This document shows positions 1 to 6,152 of a stretch of 7,908 nt of DNA, piece after piece. The DNA is from an uncultured Clostridia bacterium. GTDB lineage: Bacteria; Bacillota; Clostridia; Christensenellales; UBA1242. Under the pieces are notes generated by a model. That model made no database searches, had not been told where the DNA came from, and saw only the letters and a list, made by a program, of their open reading frames with translations. Position 1 is the stretch's first letter. Each line of letters opens with the position of its first letter. The translations under genes and the position numbers were made by a program. Location: positions 1 through 7,908 of the forward strand of contig CAMOEU010000026.1 in the NCBI GenBank assembly GCA_946612575.1, read 5' to 3'.

Positions 1-905
1 TTGTGTGCCCATATCAAAGTTGCTCCGCAAAAATTCCCATTTATATGGTTTTGGGGACAGCATTTTTTGGAAGAGCAAATGTCTTTGTGATTTTTCTTAT
101 GTATCTGCTTGGGCTTGTCATTTCGCTTGTTGTGTGCGGATTTTTGGATAAACATTTTTTGAAAAATACAGAGCAAACTTTTGTTATTGAATTTCCTGAA
201 TATCGACTTGTGTCTTTCAAGAAAACTTTGTATTTTTTATATAAAAACACGAAAGAATTTCTTAAAAAAATTGCATCAATACTCATTTGTGTGAATGTTG
301 TGCTTTTTGTTTTGAGCTCGTTTAGTTTTTCTTTTCAATATGTTGGTGTTGCAAGTGATAAAAGCATCCTAAACACAATTGCAAGCCTGATTGCTCCAAT
401 TTTTTTGCCACTTGGTTTTGGGAAAAGTGGTGCTGTCTCTGTTTTGCTTGGCGGGTTTGTTGCAAAAGAAGTGATTGTCAGTCTTATTGCTCTTTTCAAT
501 GGTGTGAGTTCTGGACTTTCAAGTGAGATTTCAAATTCTGTTTTAAATCCATCAAATCCAATTTATTTTGGATCCATAGCAAGTGCAGTAAGTTTTTTAT
601 CATTTGCTGTTTTATATGTTCCGTGCTTGTCTTCAGTTTTAATGCTGAGAAGTGAAGTGGGCAAAAAGTGGACTTTTATTGCAGTTTTAATGCAATTTCT
701 TGTGGCATACATTGTTTCACTTTTCTTGTATAATGGCATCTTTGCAGTAGAGATTTTTGGATTTTGGAAGGTTATAATATTTGTTTTTGCAATTGCTGTT
801 GTTTTTTCTTGTGTTTTTGTGATTTTGAAAAAATTTGCCAAAAAGCAAAAAGGTTGTGTTTCGTGTAATGGTGACTGCGGTGGAGATTGTGACAAAAATT
901 TTTAG
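1..905 (+). CDS. feoB: Ferrous iron transport protein B, C-terminal membrane part (5' partial)
   Basis: FeoB imports Fe2+ across the cytoplasmic membrane, driven or gated by an N-terminal GTPase domain that lies outside the window. The reading frame is open from the left edge; the first complete codon is at base 3 and is internal, not a start. About 300 residues remain. Seen here: the first gate motif SCSAKIPIY (residues 6-14), the EFPEYRL element (63-69) that joins the gate to the FeoB_C helix, a long hydrophobic segment at about 88-112, GGFVAKE (150-156), the second gate motif YVPC (205-208), and hydrophobic segments at about 223-247 and 255-275. These match the order Gate-FeoB_C-Gate. The protein ends with four cysteines spaced CxxCxxxCxxxC (285-296), a tail found in a subset of FeoB proteins and possibly metal-binding. 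No obvious terminator follows. Identification is firm; the Cys-tail role is inferred. Confidence 0.93.
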   Translation, partial: VCPYQSCSAKIPIYMVLGTAFFGRANVFVIFLMYLLGLVISLVVCGFLDKHFLKNTEQTFVIEFPEYRLVSFKKTLYFLYKNTKEFLKKIASILICVNVVLFVLSSFSFSFQYVGVASDKSILNTIASLIAPIFLPLGFGKSGAVSVLLGGFVAKEVIVSLIALFNGVSSGLSSEISNSVLNPSNPIYFGSIASAVSFLSFAVLYVPCLSSVLMLRSEVGKKWTFIAVLMQFLVAYIVSLFLYNGIFAVEIFGFWKVIIFVFAIAVVFSCVFVILKKFAKKQKGCVSCNGDCGGDCDKNF

Positions 906-928
906 TGTAATGTTTGTTAGTTAAATAT

Positions 929-957
929 TTGATAATTTTTTGGCTTTATGATATATT
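929..957 (+). promoter_or_regulatory. Sigma-A promoter of der operon, predicting a leaderless mRNA
   Basis: TTGATA (929-934), a 17-bp spacer and TATATT (952-957), with an extended -10 TGn immediately upstream (TG at 949-950). Transcription would begin about 6-8 nt after the -10 box, at or next to the der ATG at 966. A second TATATT at 958-963 overlaps this region but has no well-spaced -35 box. No Shine-Dalgarno lies between the promoter and the start codon. Confidence 0.65.
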
Positions 958-965
958 TATATTAT

Positions 966-2270
966 ATGAAACCTATAGTAGCAATTGTTGGCCGTGCGAA
1001 TGTTGGAAAATCAACTTTTTTCAATAAGATTTGTGGCAAAAGAATTAGTATTGTTGATGATGTTGCGGGAGTGACTCGTGACAGGATTTATGCCGATGCA
1101 GAATGGTGTGGGCAAAAGTTTACCATTGTTGACACAGGTGGAGTTGAACTTTCTAGTGAAGATGTTTTTCAAAAAGAAATCATAGAGCAAGTTTATCTTG
1201 CCATTGAAAATGCAACTGTGATTGTTTTTGTTGTTGATGGAAAGACGGGAGTGACTCAAGCAGATGAAGATGTTGCAAGATTACTTAGAAAGCAAAATGT
1301 GCCAGTTGTGCTTGTTGTAAACAAACTTGACAATTTTGACACCTCGACTTTGTATGATTTCTATTCTTTGGGGCTTGGAGAACCTATGCCAATTTCTTGC
1401 ACTCAAAGCAAAGGAATTGGAGATGTGCTTGACAGTGTTGTTGCACTTTTCCCAGAAGATGCCACAGAAGCAGAAGTTGATGGAATCAAAATCAGCCTTG
1501 TTGGCAGACCAAATGTGGGGAAAAGTTCGCTTATAAACAGACTTTTAGGCAAAAAGAGAGTTGTTGTCTCTGATGTTGAAGGAACAACAAGAGATAGTGT
1601 TGTTGTGCCATTTAAATGCAACAAGAAAGACTACTTTTTGATTGACACAGCAGGACTAAGAAGACAAAGATCGGTCGAAAAACAATCTGTTGAAGGTTAT
1701 TCTGTGCTTAGAAGTATGTCTGCAATCGAAATGAGTGATGTCGTTTTGATTGTGATTGATGCCACAAAAGAAATCTCTGAGCAAGATGTCCGCATCGCCG
1801 GATATGTTCACGAAGCTAAAAAGGCAAATGTTGTTGTGGTAAACAAATGGGATGAAAAGACAATGACAAAACCAGAATTTACCAAAATTCTGCAAGAAAA
1901 ATTGTCATTTATGGACTATTTTAAAGTTGTCTTTGTGTCTGCTCTTACCGGAACGGGACTTTCTTCAATAATGGAAGAAGTGGACAAAGTCTATGAAAAT
2001 GCTTCAAGAAGAATTTCGACAGGCATCTTGAATGACATTTTGCATGATGCAATTCTCAATTTTGAACCACCATCAAAAAAAGGTAGAAAGGGCAAAATCT
2101 TGTTTGTCACACAACCAAGCACAAACCCACCAAAATTTGTGTTTTTCTGCAAAGATCCACAAATTATTGGCTTTTCATATGAGAGATATCTTGAAAACAA
2201 ACTGAGAGAGAAAGTGGATTTCTCAGGCACTCCAATCGAACTTGTTTTCAAAGGTAAGGAGGAAGAATGA
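966..2270 (+). CDS. der: Ribosome-assembly GTPase Der (EngA)
   Basis: Der is a double-GTPase needed for 50S ribosomal subunit maturation in the cytoplasm. The 434-residue product matches the family's usual length. First G domain: GRANVGKS (9-16), DTGG (56-59), NKLD (119-122). Second G domain: GRPNVGKS (180-187), DTAG (227-230), NKWD (293-296). A C-terminal KH-like domain runs from about 355 to the end. The start at 966 is chosen because MKPIVAIVG is the normal Der N-terminus; an in-frame ATG at 948 would add six residues unlike the family and has no better ribosome site. No Shine-Dalgarno precedes either ATG, while a sigma-A promoter ends 8 nt before 966, so translation is probably leaderless. 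The first P-loop has Ala where Pro is usual. The stop overlaps the plsY start (ATGA), implying coupled translation. Confidence 0.97.
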   Translation: MKPIVAIVGRANVGKSTFFNKICGKRISIVDDVAGVTRDRIYADAEWCGQKFTIVDTGGVELSSEDVFQKEIIEQVYLAIENATVIVFVVDGKTGVTQADEDVARLLRKQNVPVVLVVNKLDNFDTSTLYDFYSLGLGEPMPISCTQSKGIGDVLDSVVALFPEDATEAEVDGIKISLVGRPNVGKSSLINRLLGKKRVVVSDVEGTTRDSVVVPFKCNKKDYFLIDTAGLRRQRSVEKQSVEGYSVLRSMSAIEMSDVVLIVIDATKEISEQDVRIAGYVHEAKKANVVVVNKWDEKTMTKPEFTKILQEKLSFMDYFKVVFVSALTGTGLSSIMEEVDKVYENASRRISTGILNDILHDAILNFEPPSKKGRKGKILFVTQPSTNPPKFVFFCKDPQIIGFSYERYLENKLREKVDFSGTPIELVFKGKEEE

Positions 2271-3052
2271 TAAAACTTGCACTTTTTATGTGTCTTGCAA
2301 TTGTTATTGGATATTTTATTGGAAATATAAATTTTGCAAGGATTTTTTCGAAAGCATTCAGCGGGAAAGATATCACAAAGGTGGGAAGCAAGAATCCTGG
2401 CACAATGAATATGCTCAGGACAAGAAACCTTGGTGAAGCACTTTTGACACTGATCTTTGAGGCGATAAAGTCAGGTGTTCCTGCACTTATATGCTACTTC
2501 TTGTTTGAAAGAATGGAAGCAGGCTTTGGAGATATTGCATATTTTTCTGTTGCTCTTGCTGTGATTGTGGGACACTGTTTCCCTGTGATATTCAAATTTA
2601 AAGGTGGCAAGGGAGTCGCTTGCACATTTGGAATGTTTTTGTTTCACCCAACATTTTGGTGGATGACACTTATTGCTTTTGTCGCATGCTTTATTCTTTT
2701 CCTTTTTGTGAAATATGCATTTTTAATCACTTTGGGATTTTGTGTTAGTATGAGCACTTGTGCAACTGTGTTCTTCTGCTTAAGGACTCCATGGCAATTC
2801 AGAATTCCACTTATAATTTTGATTTGGCTAAACTTCTTGTTTCTCATCTTTATGCACAGAGGAAACATCCAAAGACTCGCTAAGGGTGTTGAGAATGAAA
2901 TCAATTTCAGAGAAAAACTTTCAGGCAAAAAGAAAAATGTAGAAGAAAACAAAACGGAAGAAGAGGCTACGGAACAAAACATAGCAGAAGAAACAGAAAA
3001 ACCTGCCGAAGAAAAACCTATTGGAGAAGAAAAGGATAATGAACAAAAATAA
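2267..3052 (+). CDS. plsY: Acyl-phosphate:glycerol-3-phosphate acyltransferase PlsY with charged C-terminal tail
   Basis: PlsY moves an acyl group from acyl-phosphate to glycerol-3-phosphate, making lysophosphatidate, the first step of membrane phospholipid synthesis; it is an integral membrane enzyme. All three family motifs are visible: GSKNPGTMN (40-48; usually GSGNPGATN), GHCFPVIFKFKGGKGVA (102-118) and HRGNIQRLAKGVE (197-209), with hydrophobic segments between them. ATG 2267 has a strong Shine-Dalgarno AAGGAGG at 2256-2262 and overlaps the der stop by 4 bp. The protein is 261 residues, whereas PlsY is typically about 200. The excess is a low-complexity tail from about 219 to 261 with 14 Glu and 8 Lys and no hydrophobic stretch, probably disordered and cytoplasmic. 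The last 14 bp overlap the next gene. Identification is firm; the tail's role is unknown. Confidence 0.95.
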   Translation: MIKLALFMCLAIVIGYFIGNINFARIFSKAFSGKDITKVGSKNPGTMNMLRTRNLGEALLTLIFEAIKSGVPALICYFLFERMEAGFGDIAYFSVALAVIVGHCFPVIFKFKGGKGVACTFGMFLFHPTFWWMTLIAFVACFILFLFVKYAFLITLGFCVSMSTCATVFFCLRTPWQFRIPLIILIWLNFLFLIFMHRGNIQRLAKGVENEINFREKLSGKKKNVEENKTEEEATEQNIAEETEKPAEEKPIGEEKDNEQK

Positions 3053-3416
3053 ACTTGTCGAGTATATTAGCGGTGAATATGGATGCAAGGAAGATTTTCC
3101 GTTTGACAAGTTTCCGGAAATTTCAGTTTTCAGACACAACGACAACAAAAAATGGTTTGTGATTTTTATGGAAATTGAAGCAGAAAAACTTGGCATAAAA
3201 TCCAAAGGAAAAGTTTGGACGGTGGGAGTGAAATGTGATGTGCTTTTGAGAAACTCATTTCTGCAAGAAAAGGGAGTTTATCCTTCTTATCATATGAACA
3301 AAAATCACTGGCTTTCAATTGTTTTGGATGAAGTTGACGAACAAATTTTGAAGACACTTATTGACATAAGTTTTGATATAACAAAAAAGAAATATAAAAC
3401 AAAGAAATCTGCCTAG
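3039..3416 (+). CDS. YjbR/MmcQ family protein (CyaY-like fold), function unknown
   Basis: A 125-residue soluble protein of the YjbR/MmcQ family (COG2315). These small proteins adopt a CyaY-like fold and are often called DNA-binding, but their cellular role is not established. Family features seen: an early FPFDKFPEISVFRH region (about 20-33), a KWFVIFMEI strand, VGVKCD (about 62-67), and near the C-terminus YHMNKNHWLSIVLDE followed by an LIDISF helix, which is the most diagnostic part. ATG 3039 is preferred over an in-frame TTG at 3021 because it gives a normal N-terminus and has AAAGG (3031-3035) just upstream; the longer Shine-Dalgarno-like GGAG at 3023-3026 is 12 nt away. It overlaps plsY by 14 bp and shares its transcript. 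The stop codon lies in the loop of the operon terminator. It occupies the position where related genomes often carry gpsA. Confidence 0.85.
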   Translation: MNKNKLVEYISGEYGCKEDFPFDKFPEISVFRHNDNKKWFVIFMEIEAEKLGIKSKGKVWTVGVKCDVLLRNSFLQEKGVYPSYHMNKNHWLSIVLDEVDEQILKTLIDISFDITKKKYKTKKSA

Positions 3417-3429
3417 TGCAGATTTTTTT
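3405..3429 (+). terminator. Intrinsic terminator of the der-plsY-yjbR operon
   Basis: An 8-bp perfect stem AAATCTGC (3405-3412) and GCAGATTT (3418-3425) with loop CTAGT, followed by four more T residues. The stem's left arm encodes the last residues of the YjbR-family protein and its TAG stop (3414-3416) lies in the loop. This separates the operon from spoIVA. Confidence 0.85.
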
Positions 3430-3437
3430 AATGATTG

Positions 3438-3466
3438 TTCTAAACAAGATGGGATAAACATAAAAT
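3438..3466 (+). promoter_or_regulatory. Possible mother-cell (sigma-E/K type) promoter of spoIVA
   Basis: CATAAAAT (3459-3466) resembles the sigma-E -10 consensus CATAyAnT with one mismatch, and read as CATAAAATA it also fits the sigma-K -10 pattern. The -35 region around TTCTAAAC (3438-3445) is a poor match. The position fits: it follows a terminator and would give a leader of about 15 nt carrying the Shine-Dalgarno. The assignment leans on spoIVA being sigma-E dependent in Bacillus subtilis. Confidence 0.35.
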
Positions 3467-3487
3467 ATTCTATCTTGGAGGAGAATA

Positions 3488-4966
3488 ATGGAAAAATTTC
3501 AATTATATGAAGATATATCAAAAAGGACAAATGGAGATATCTATCTTGGGGTTGTTGGTCCTGTCAGAGTGGGAAAATCAACTTTTATTTCGCAATTTAT
3601 GAATAAGCTTGTTTTGCCAAATATAAAGGATGAAAATTCCAAACTTCGTGCTGTTGACGAACTCCCACAAAGTGCAGATGGAAAAACTGTTATGACGACC
3701 CAACCAAAGTTTGTTCCAAACGAAGCGGTTGAGATTTCAGTTTTTGACAATGTCAAAATGAAAGTGAGACTTATCGATTGTGTTGGATATCTTATTCCGG
3801 GAGTTGCTGGAACAACTGAAGACGGAAAACCAAGACTTGTCAAAACACCTTGGAGTGACAAAGAAATGCCTTTTGAGGATGCAGCAGAGCTTGGGACAAA
3901 GAAAGTTATTGATGACCACTCTACAATTGGAATTGTTGTCACCACAGACGGTTCTGTGACTGATATTGACAGAACAAATTATGTTTCAGCGGAAGAGAAA
4001 GTTGTCAATCAAATGAAAAAGAGCGGAAAACCTTTTGTGATTTTGCTTAACACAAAAAATCCGGGTGGGGCGGACAGCAAAAGACTTGCGACAAGTTTGT
4101 CGGAAAAATATTCTGCTCAAGTTTTGCCTGTGAATATTGCTGATATGAAGGAAAGTGATATTGACAAAATTTTTGAAAAACTGCTTATGGAATTTCCTGT
4201 TTCAAAAATTACTGTCGATATGCCAAAGTGGCTTCAAGCATTGTCTTTCTCAAATCCAATTATCGGAGAAATCGTTTGCGAAATCAAAAAATTTGCTTCC
4301 GGAATCAGAAAAATTGGCGATATAAGAAAGGAAAGTATTGTTTTTGAAACAAGTGAAAACTTCTCTCCAATCACATATTCAACTGTTCTTACTGGAGATG
4401 GTGTGATTAAATTCAATATCATTCCAAAGGAAGATTTGTTCTATAAGGTTTTATCAAACGAATGTGGCTTTGCAATCAATGATGACTACGAGCTTGTCTC
4501 TTATATCAAAAACTTATCAGTTGCAAAAACACAATATGACAAAATCAAGGATGCACTTGCTCAAGTTGAGGAAACGGGTTATGGAATTGTTGTGCCATCA
4601 AAAGATGATTATGCTGTGCAATCGCCAGAAGTGGTTAAGCAAGGTGGAAGATATGGAGTCAAGATAAAGGCATCGGCTCCAAGTTTGCATATCATAAAAG
4701 TGGATGTAGAAACAGAAGTGACTCCACTTGTGGGCACAGAGACTCAAAGTCAAGACCTTGTTGATTATTTAAATCAAAAATTTGAAGAAAATCCAGAAGG
4801 AATTTGGGAAACAAATCTTTTGGGCAAGAGTTTGTCATCTCTTGTTGATGACAACATCTCATCAAAAATTTTGATGATGCCTGTTGATGCTCAGAGAAAA
4901 ATGAAAAAGACTTTGGGAAGAATAATAAACGAAGGTAAAGGCGGAGTTTTGTGTATTTTGCTTTGA
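3488..4966 (+). CDS. spoIVA: Stage IV sporulation protein A, spore coat morphogenetic ATPase
   Basis: SpoIVA is made in the mother cell, hydrolyses ATP, and polymerises on the outer forespore membrane to form the coat basement layer, anchored there in Bacillus by SpoVM. The product is 492 residues, the same length as the B. subtilis protein, and aligns end to end with it from memory. Seen: N-terminal MEKFQLYEDISKRTNGDIYLG, Walker A GPVRVGKST (24-32, Lys30), the sensor-like threonines T70-T71 in GKTVMTTQPKF, Asp97 in LIDCVGY, EHSTIGVV-like DDHSTIGIVVTTDG in the middle, and the conserved C-terminal RIINEGKGGVLCILL. Start ATG 3488 has a strong GGAGG at 3477-3481. Flanking terminators on both sides make it a single-gene unit, consistent with sporulation-specific control. 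Its presence is the main evidence that the organism forms endospores. Confidence 0.98.
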   Translation: MEKFQLYEDISKRTNGDIYLGVVGPVRVGKSTFISQFMNKLVLPNIKDENSKLRAVDELPQSADGKTVMTTQPKFVPNEAVEISVFDNVKMKVRLIDCVGYLIPGVAGTTEDGKPRLVKTPWSDKEMPFEDAAELGTKKVIDDHSTIGIVVTTDGSVTDIDRTNYVSAEEKVVNQMKKSGKPFVILLNTKNPGGADSKRLATSLSEKYSAQVLPVNIADMKESDIDKIFEKLLMEFPVSKITVDMPKWLQALSFSNPIIGEIVCEIKKFASGIRKIGDIRKESIVFETSENFSPITYSTVLTGDGVIKFNIIPKEDLFYKVLSNECGFAINDDYELVSYIKNLSVAKTQYDKIKDALAQVEETGYGIVVPSKDDYAVQSPEVVKQGGRYGVKIKASAPSLHIIKVDVETEVTPLVGTETQSQDLVDYLNQKFEENPEGIWETNLLGKSLSSLVDDNISSKILMMPVDAQRKMKKTLGRIINEGKGGVLCILL

Positions 4967-4967
4967 T

Positions 4968-4995
4968 AAAAAGGTGGAGTTATTCCACTTTTTTT
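4968..4995 (+). terminator. Intrinsic terminator of spoIVA
   Basis: An 11-bp stem (4968-4978 with 4984-4994, one G-T wobble) whose core is GGTGGA paired with TCCACT, loop GTTAT, ending in a run of seven T residues. It begins 1 nt after the spoIVA stop. Confidence 0.85.
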
Positions 4996-5024
4996 GTATA
5001 ATTTTTTGTTTTTGACAATATAAT
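4994..5024 (+). promoter_or_regulatory. Possible sigma-A promoter of the 108-residue gene, predicting a leaderless mRNA
   Basis: A perfect TATAAT at 5019-5024 ends 5 nt before the ATG at 5030. The best -35 candidate is TTGTAT (4994-4999) with a long 19-bp spacer, overlapping the end of the spoIVA terminator. A TTGACA at 5012-5017 is too close to serve this -10 box. Another TATAAT at 4997-5002 lacks a usable -35. The region is extremely AT-rich, so chance matches are likely. Confidence 0.4.
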
Positions 5025-5029
5025 TAAAT

Positions 5030-5356
5030 ATGAAAAACAAGACCAAATTAAAGCTTGTCGGGGAATATATTTTTTTGAAGAAATTTGATAATTTTTGCAA
5101 AAATTTGAATTCGGAATTCGATTTTTTCAAAGAAAAAACAAAAAAATTGATAAATATATATAAAAAAATCTTCTTCAAATTTGGTTTTTTTGACCTTTCT
5201 TTCGCTATATTACAAAAGGAATTATGTGAAGAAAATTCGCTTAAATTTGATTTGGAGAAATTGAGACAAAGACTTGATGAAATTGAAACTGACATTTTTA
5301 TCTTTATCAAAAAAAGCCGTCTTAATGAATTTGAAAAAAGGTATATTGTGGAATAG
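5030..5356 (+). CDS. Hypothetical protein, 108 residues, Lys/Phe-rich
   Basis: I do not recognise a family. The 108-residue product is hydrophilic and basic overall, rich in Lys and Phe, with no signal peptide or membrane segment. The N-terminal half is a series of KFDNFCKNLNSEFDFF-like amphipathic stretches; the C-terminal third (about 72-104) has a heptad-like Leu/Ile pattern (DLEKLRQRLDEIETDIFIF) consistent with a helix or short coiled coil. It is the only open frame filling the space between the spoIVA terminator and the next promoter, which supports it being real. ATG 5030 has no Shine-Dalgarno; a TATAAT box lies 5 nt upstream, suggesting leaderless translation. It stands alone, with the next promoter starting 7 bp after its stop. 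It is more AT-rich than its neighbours and could be a fast-evolving or acquired gene. Confidence 0.6.
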   Translation: MKNKTKLKLVGEYIFLKKFDNFCKNLNSEFDFFKEKTKKLINIYKKIFFKFGFFDLSFAILQKELCEENSLKFDLEKLRQRLDEIETDIFIFIKKSRLNEFEKRYIVE

Positions 5357-5362
5357 GTTTGT

Positions 5363-5392
5363 TTGACTTAAGTCTCTTTTGTGTGGTACTAT
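5363..5392 (+). promoter_or_regulatory. Sigma-A promoter of sugar transferase operon, predicting a leaderless mRNA
   Basis: TTGACT (5363-5368), an 18-bp spacer and TACTAT (5387-5392) with an extended -10 TGn (TG at 5384-5385). The ATG at 5400 lies 7 nt after the -10 box, at the expected transcription start, and there is no Shine-Dalgarno. Confidence 0.6.
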
Positions 5393-5399
5393 ATCTATT

Positions 5400-6140
5400 A
5401 TGGAAAAGAGAAAACGCACAATTTACGAAATTGTTTTTAAAAGATTTTTTGATATTGTTTTATCATTTTTGGCACTTATCATTTTGTCGCCATTATTTTT
5501 GATTGTTTCAATCCTTTCACTAATCATTCTCAAAGGAAATCCTTTCTTCTCGCATTATAGACCTGGGAAGAATGGAAAGGTTTTCAAGCTTTATAAATTT
5601 AGAAGTATGACAAACAAAACTGACAAGGATGGAAATCTTTTGCCTGATAAAGACAGAATCACAAAGTATGGCAAAATTTTGAGAAAACTTTCAATTGACG
5701 AGCTTCCACAACTTTTAAACATTCTCAAGGGTGATATGAGCATTGTTGGACCAAGACCAAGGCTTGTCAAGGATATGATTTTCTATGATGAAGAAGTGTT
5801 TAAGGCATATTCGGTTAGACCTGGTCTTACTGGAAAATCGCAAGTGTCTGGCGGAAGAAGTGAAAGCTCTTGGGAGAGCATTTTTGAATGTGATTTGGCA
5901 TATGCAAAGAAAATCACATTTTGGGGTGATGTGAAGATTTTGTTTCAAACAGTTGGTGCTTTGTTTAAGTCAGATAGCTCTGCAGATGGAGCGACTTCAA
6001 GCAAGAGGGAATATTATTATGCTGACTATCTGCTTAAAGAAAACAAAATCACAAAAGAGCAATATGACAAAGGGATTTTGCTTGCAAATGAGATAATTGC
6101 AAACAAAGGTAAAGTTGTTTACACAGAAAATCTACACTAA
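5400..6140 (+). CDS. Initiating sugar-phosphate (phosphoglycosyl) transferase, Bac_transf/PglC-like
   Basis: A monotopic phosphoglycosyl transferase that moves a sugar-1-phosphate from a UDP-sugar to undecaprenyl phosphate, starting synthesis of a surface glycan at the cytoplasmic membrane face. In 246 residues: an N-terminal hydrophobic segment (about 17-44) with the Ser30-Pro31 break typical of the re-entrant helix, preceded by KRFFDI; HYRPGKNGKVFKLYKFRSM (52-70); the catalytic Asp100-Glu101 pair in SIDELPQL; VGPRP (116-120); and RPGLTGKSQVSGGR (140-153). The C-terminal extension from about 190 is Ser-rich and then YLLKENKITKEQYDKGILL, which looks like a small helical hairpin. Start ATG 5400 matches the family N-terminus; an in-frame TTG at 5379 would overlap the promoter. 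No other glycan genes are visible, so sugar and polymer are unknown. Confidence 0.92.
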   Translation: MEKRKRTIYEIVFKRFFDIVLSFLALIILSPLFLIVSILSLIILKGNPFFSHYRPGKNGKVFKLYKFRSMTNKTDKDGNLLPDKDRITKYGKILRKLSIDELPQLLNILKGDMSIVGPRPRLVKDMIFYDEEVFKAYSVRPGLTGKSQVSGGRSESSWESIFECDLAYAKKITFWGDVKILFQTVGALFKSDSSADGATSSKREYYYADYLLKENKITKEQYDKGILLANEIIANKGKVVYTENLH

Positions 6141-6142
6141 TT

Positions 6143-6146
6143 GGAG
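6143..6146 (+). promoter_or_regulatory. Shine-Dalgarno that sets a TTG start
   Basis: GGAG 6 nt upstream of TTG 6153. It makes 6153 the better start than the in-frame TTG at 6141, which would overlap this site and directly abut the previous stop codon. Confidence 0.7.
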
Positions 6147-6152
6147 TTTGTT

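Noticed and set aside
905..947. Possible terminator between feoB and der
   Set aside because: Only short AT palindromes such as AAATATTT are present, with no GC-containing stem followed by a T-run.
3541..3945. 134-residue open frame on the minus strand inside spoIVA
   Set aside because: It is fully antisense to the conserved spoIVA ATPase domain and resembles no family.
4997..5017. TATAAT at 4997-5002 and TTGACA at 5012-5017 as promoter elements
   Set aside because: The -10-like box has no -35 (that region is the terminator stem) and the -35-like box has no -10 box at 17 bp, only AAACAA.
4891..5310. 139-residue open frame on the minus strand
   Set aside because: It overlaps the spoIVA end and its terminator and the 108-residue gene, has no promoter or Shine-Dalgarno of note, and its Phe/Ser/Lys-rich composition is that of an AT-rich antisense shadow.
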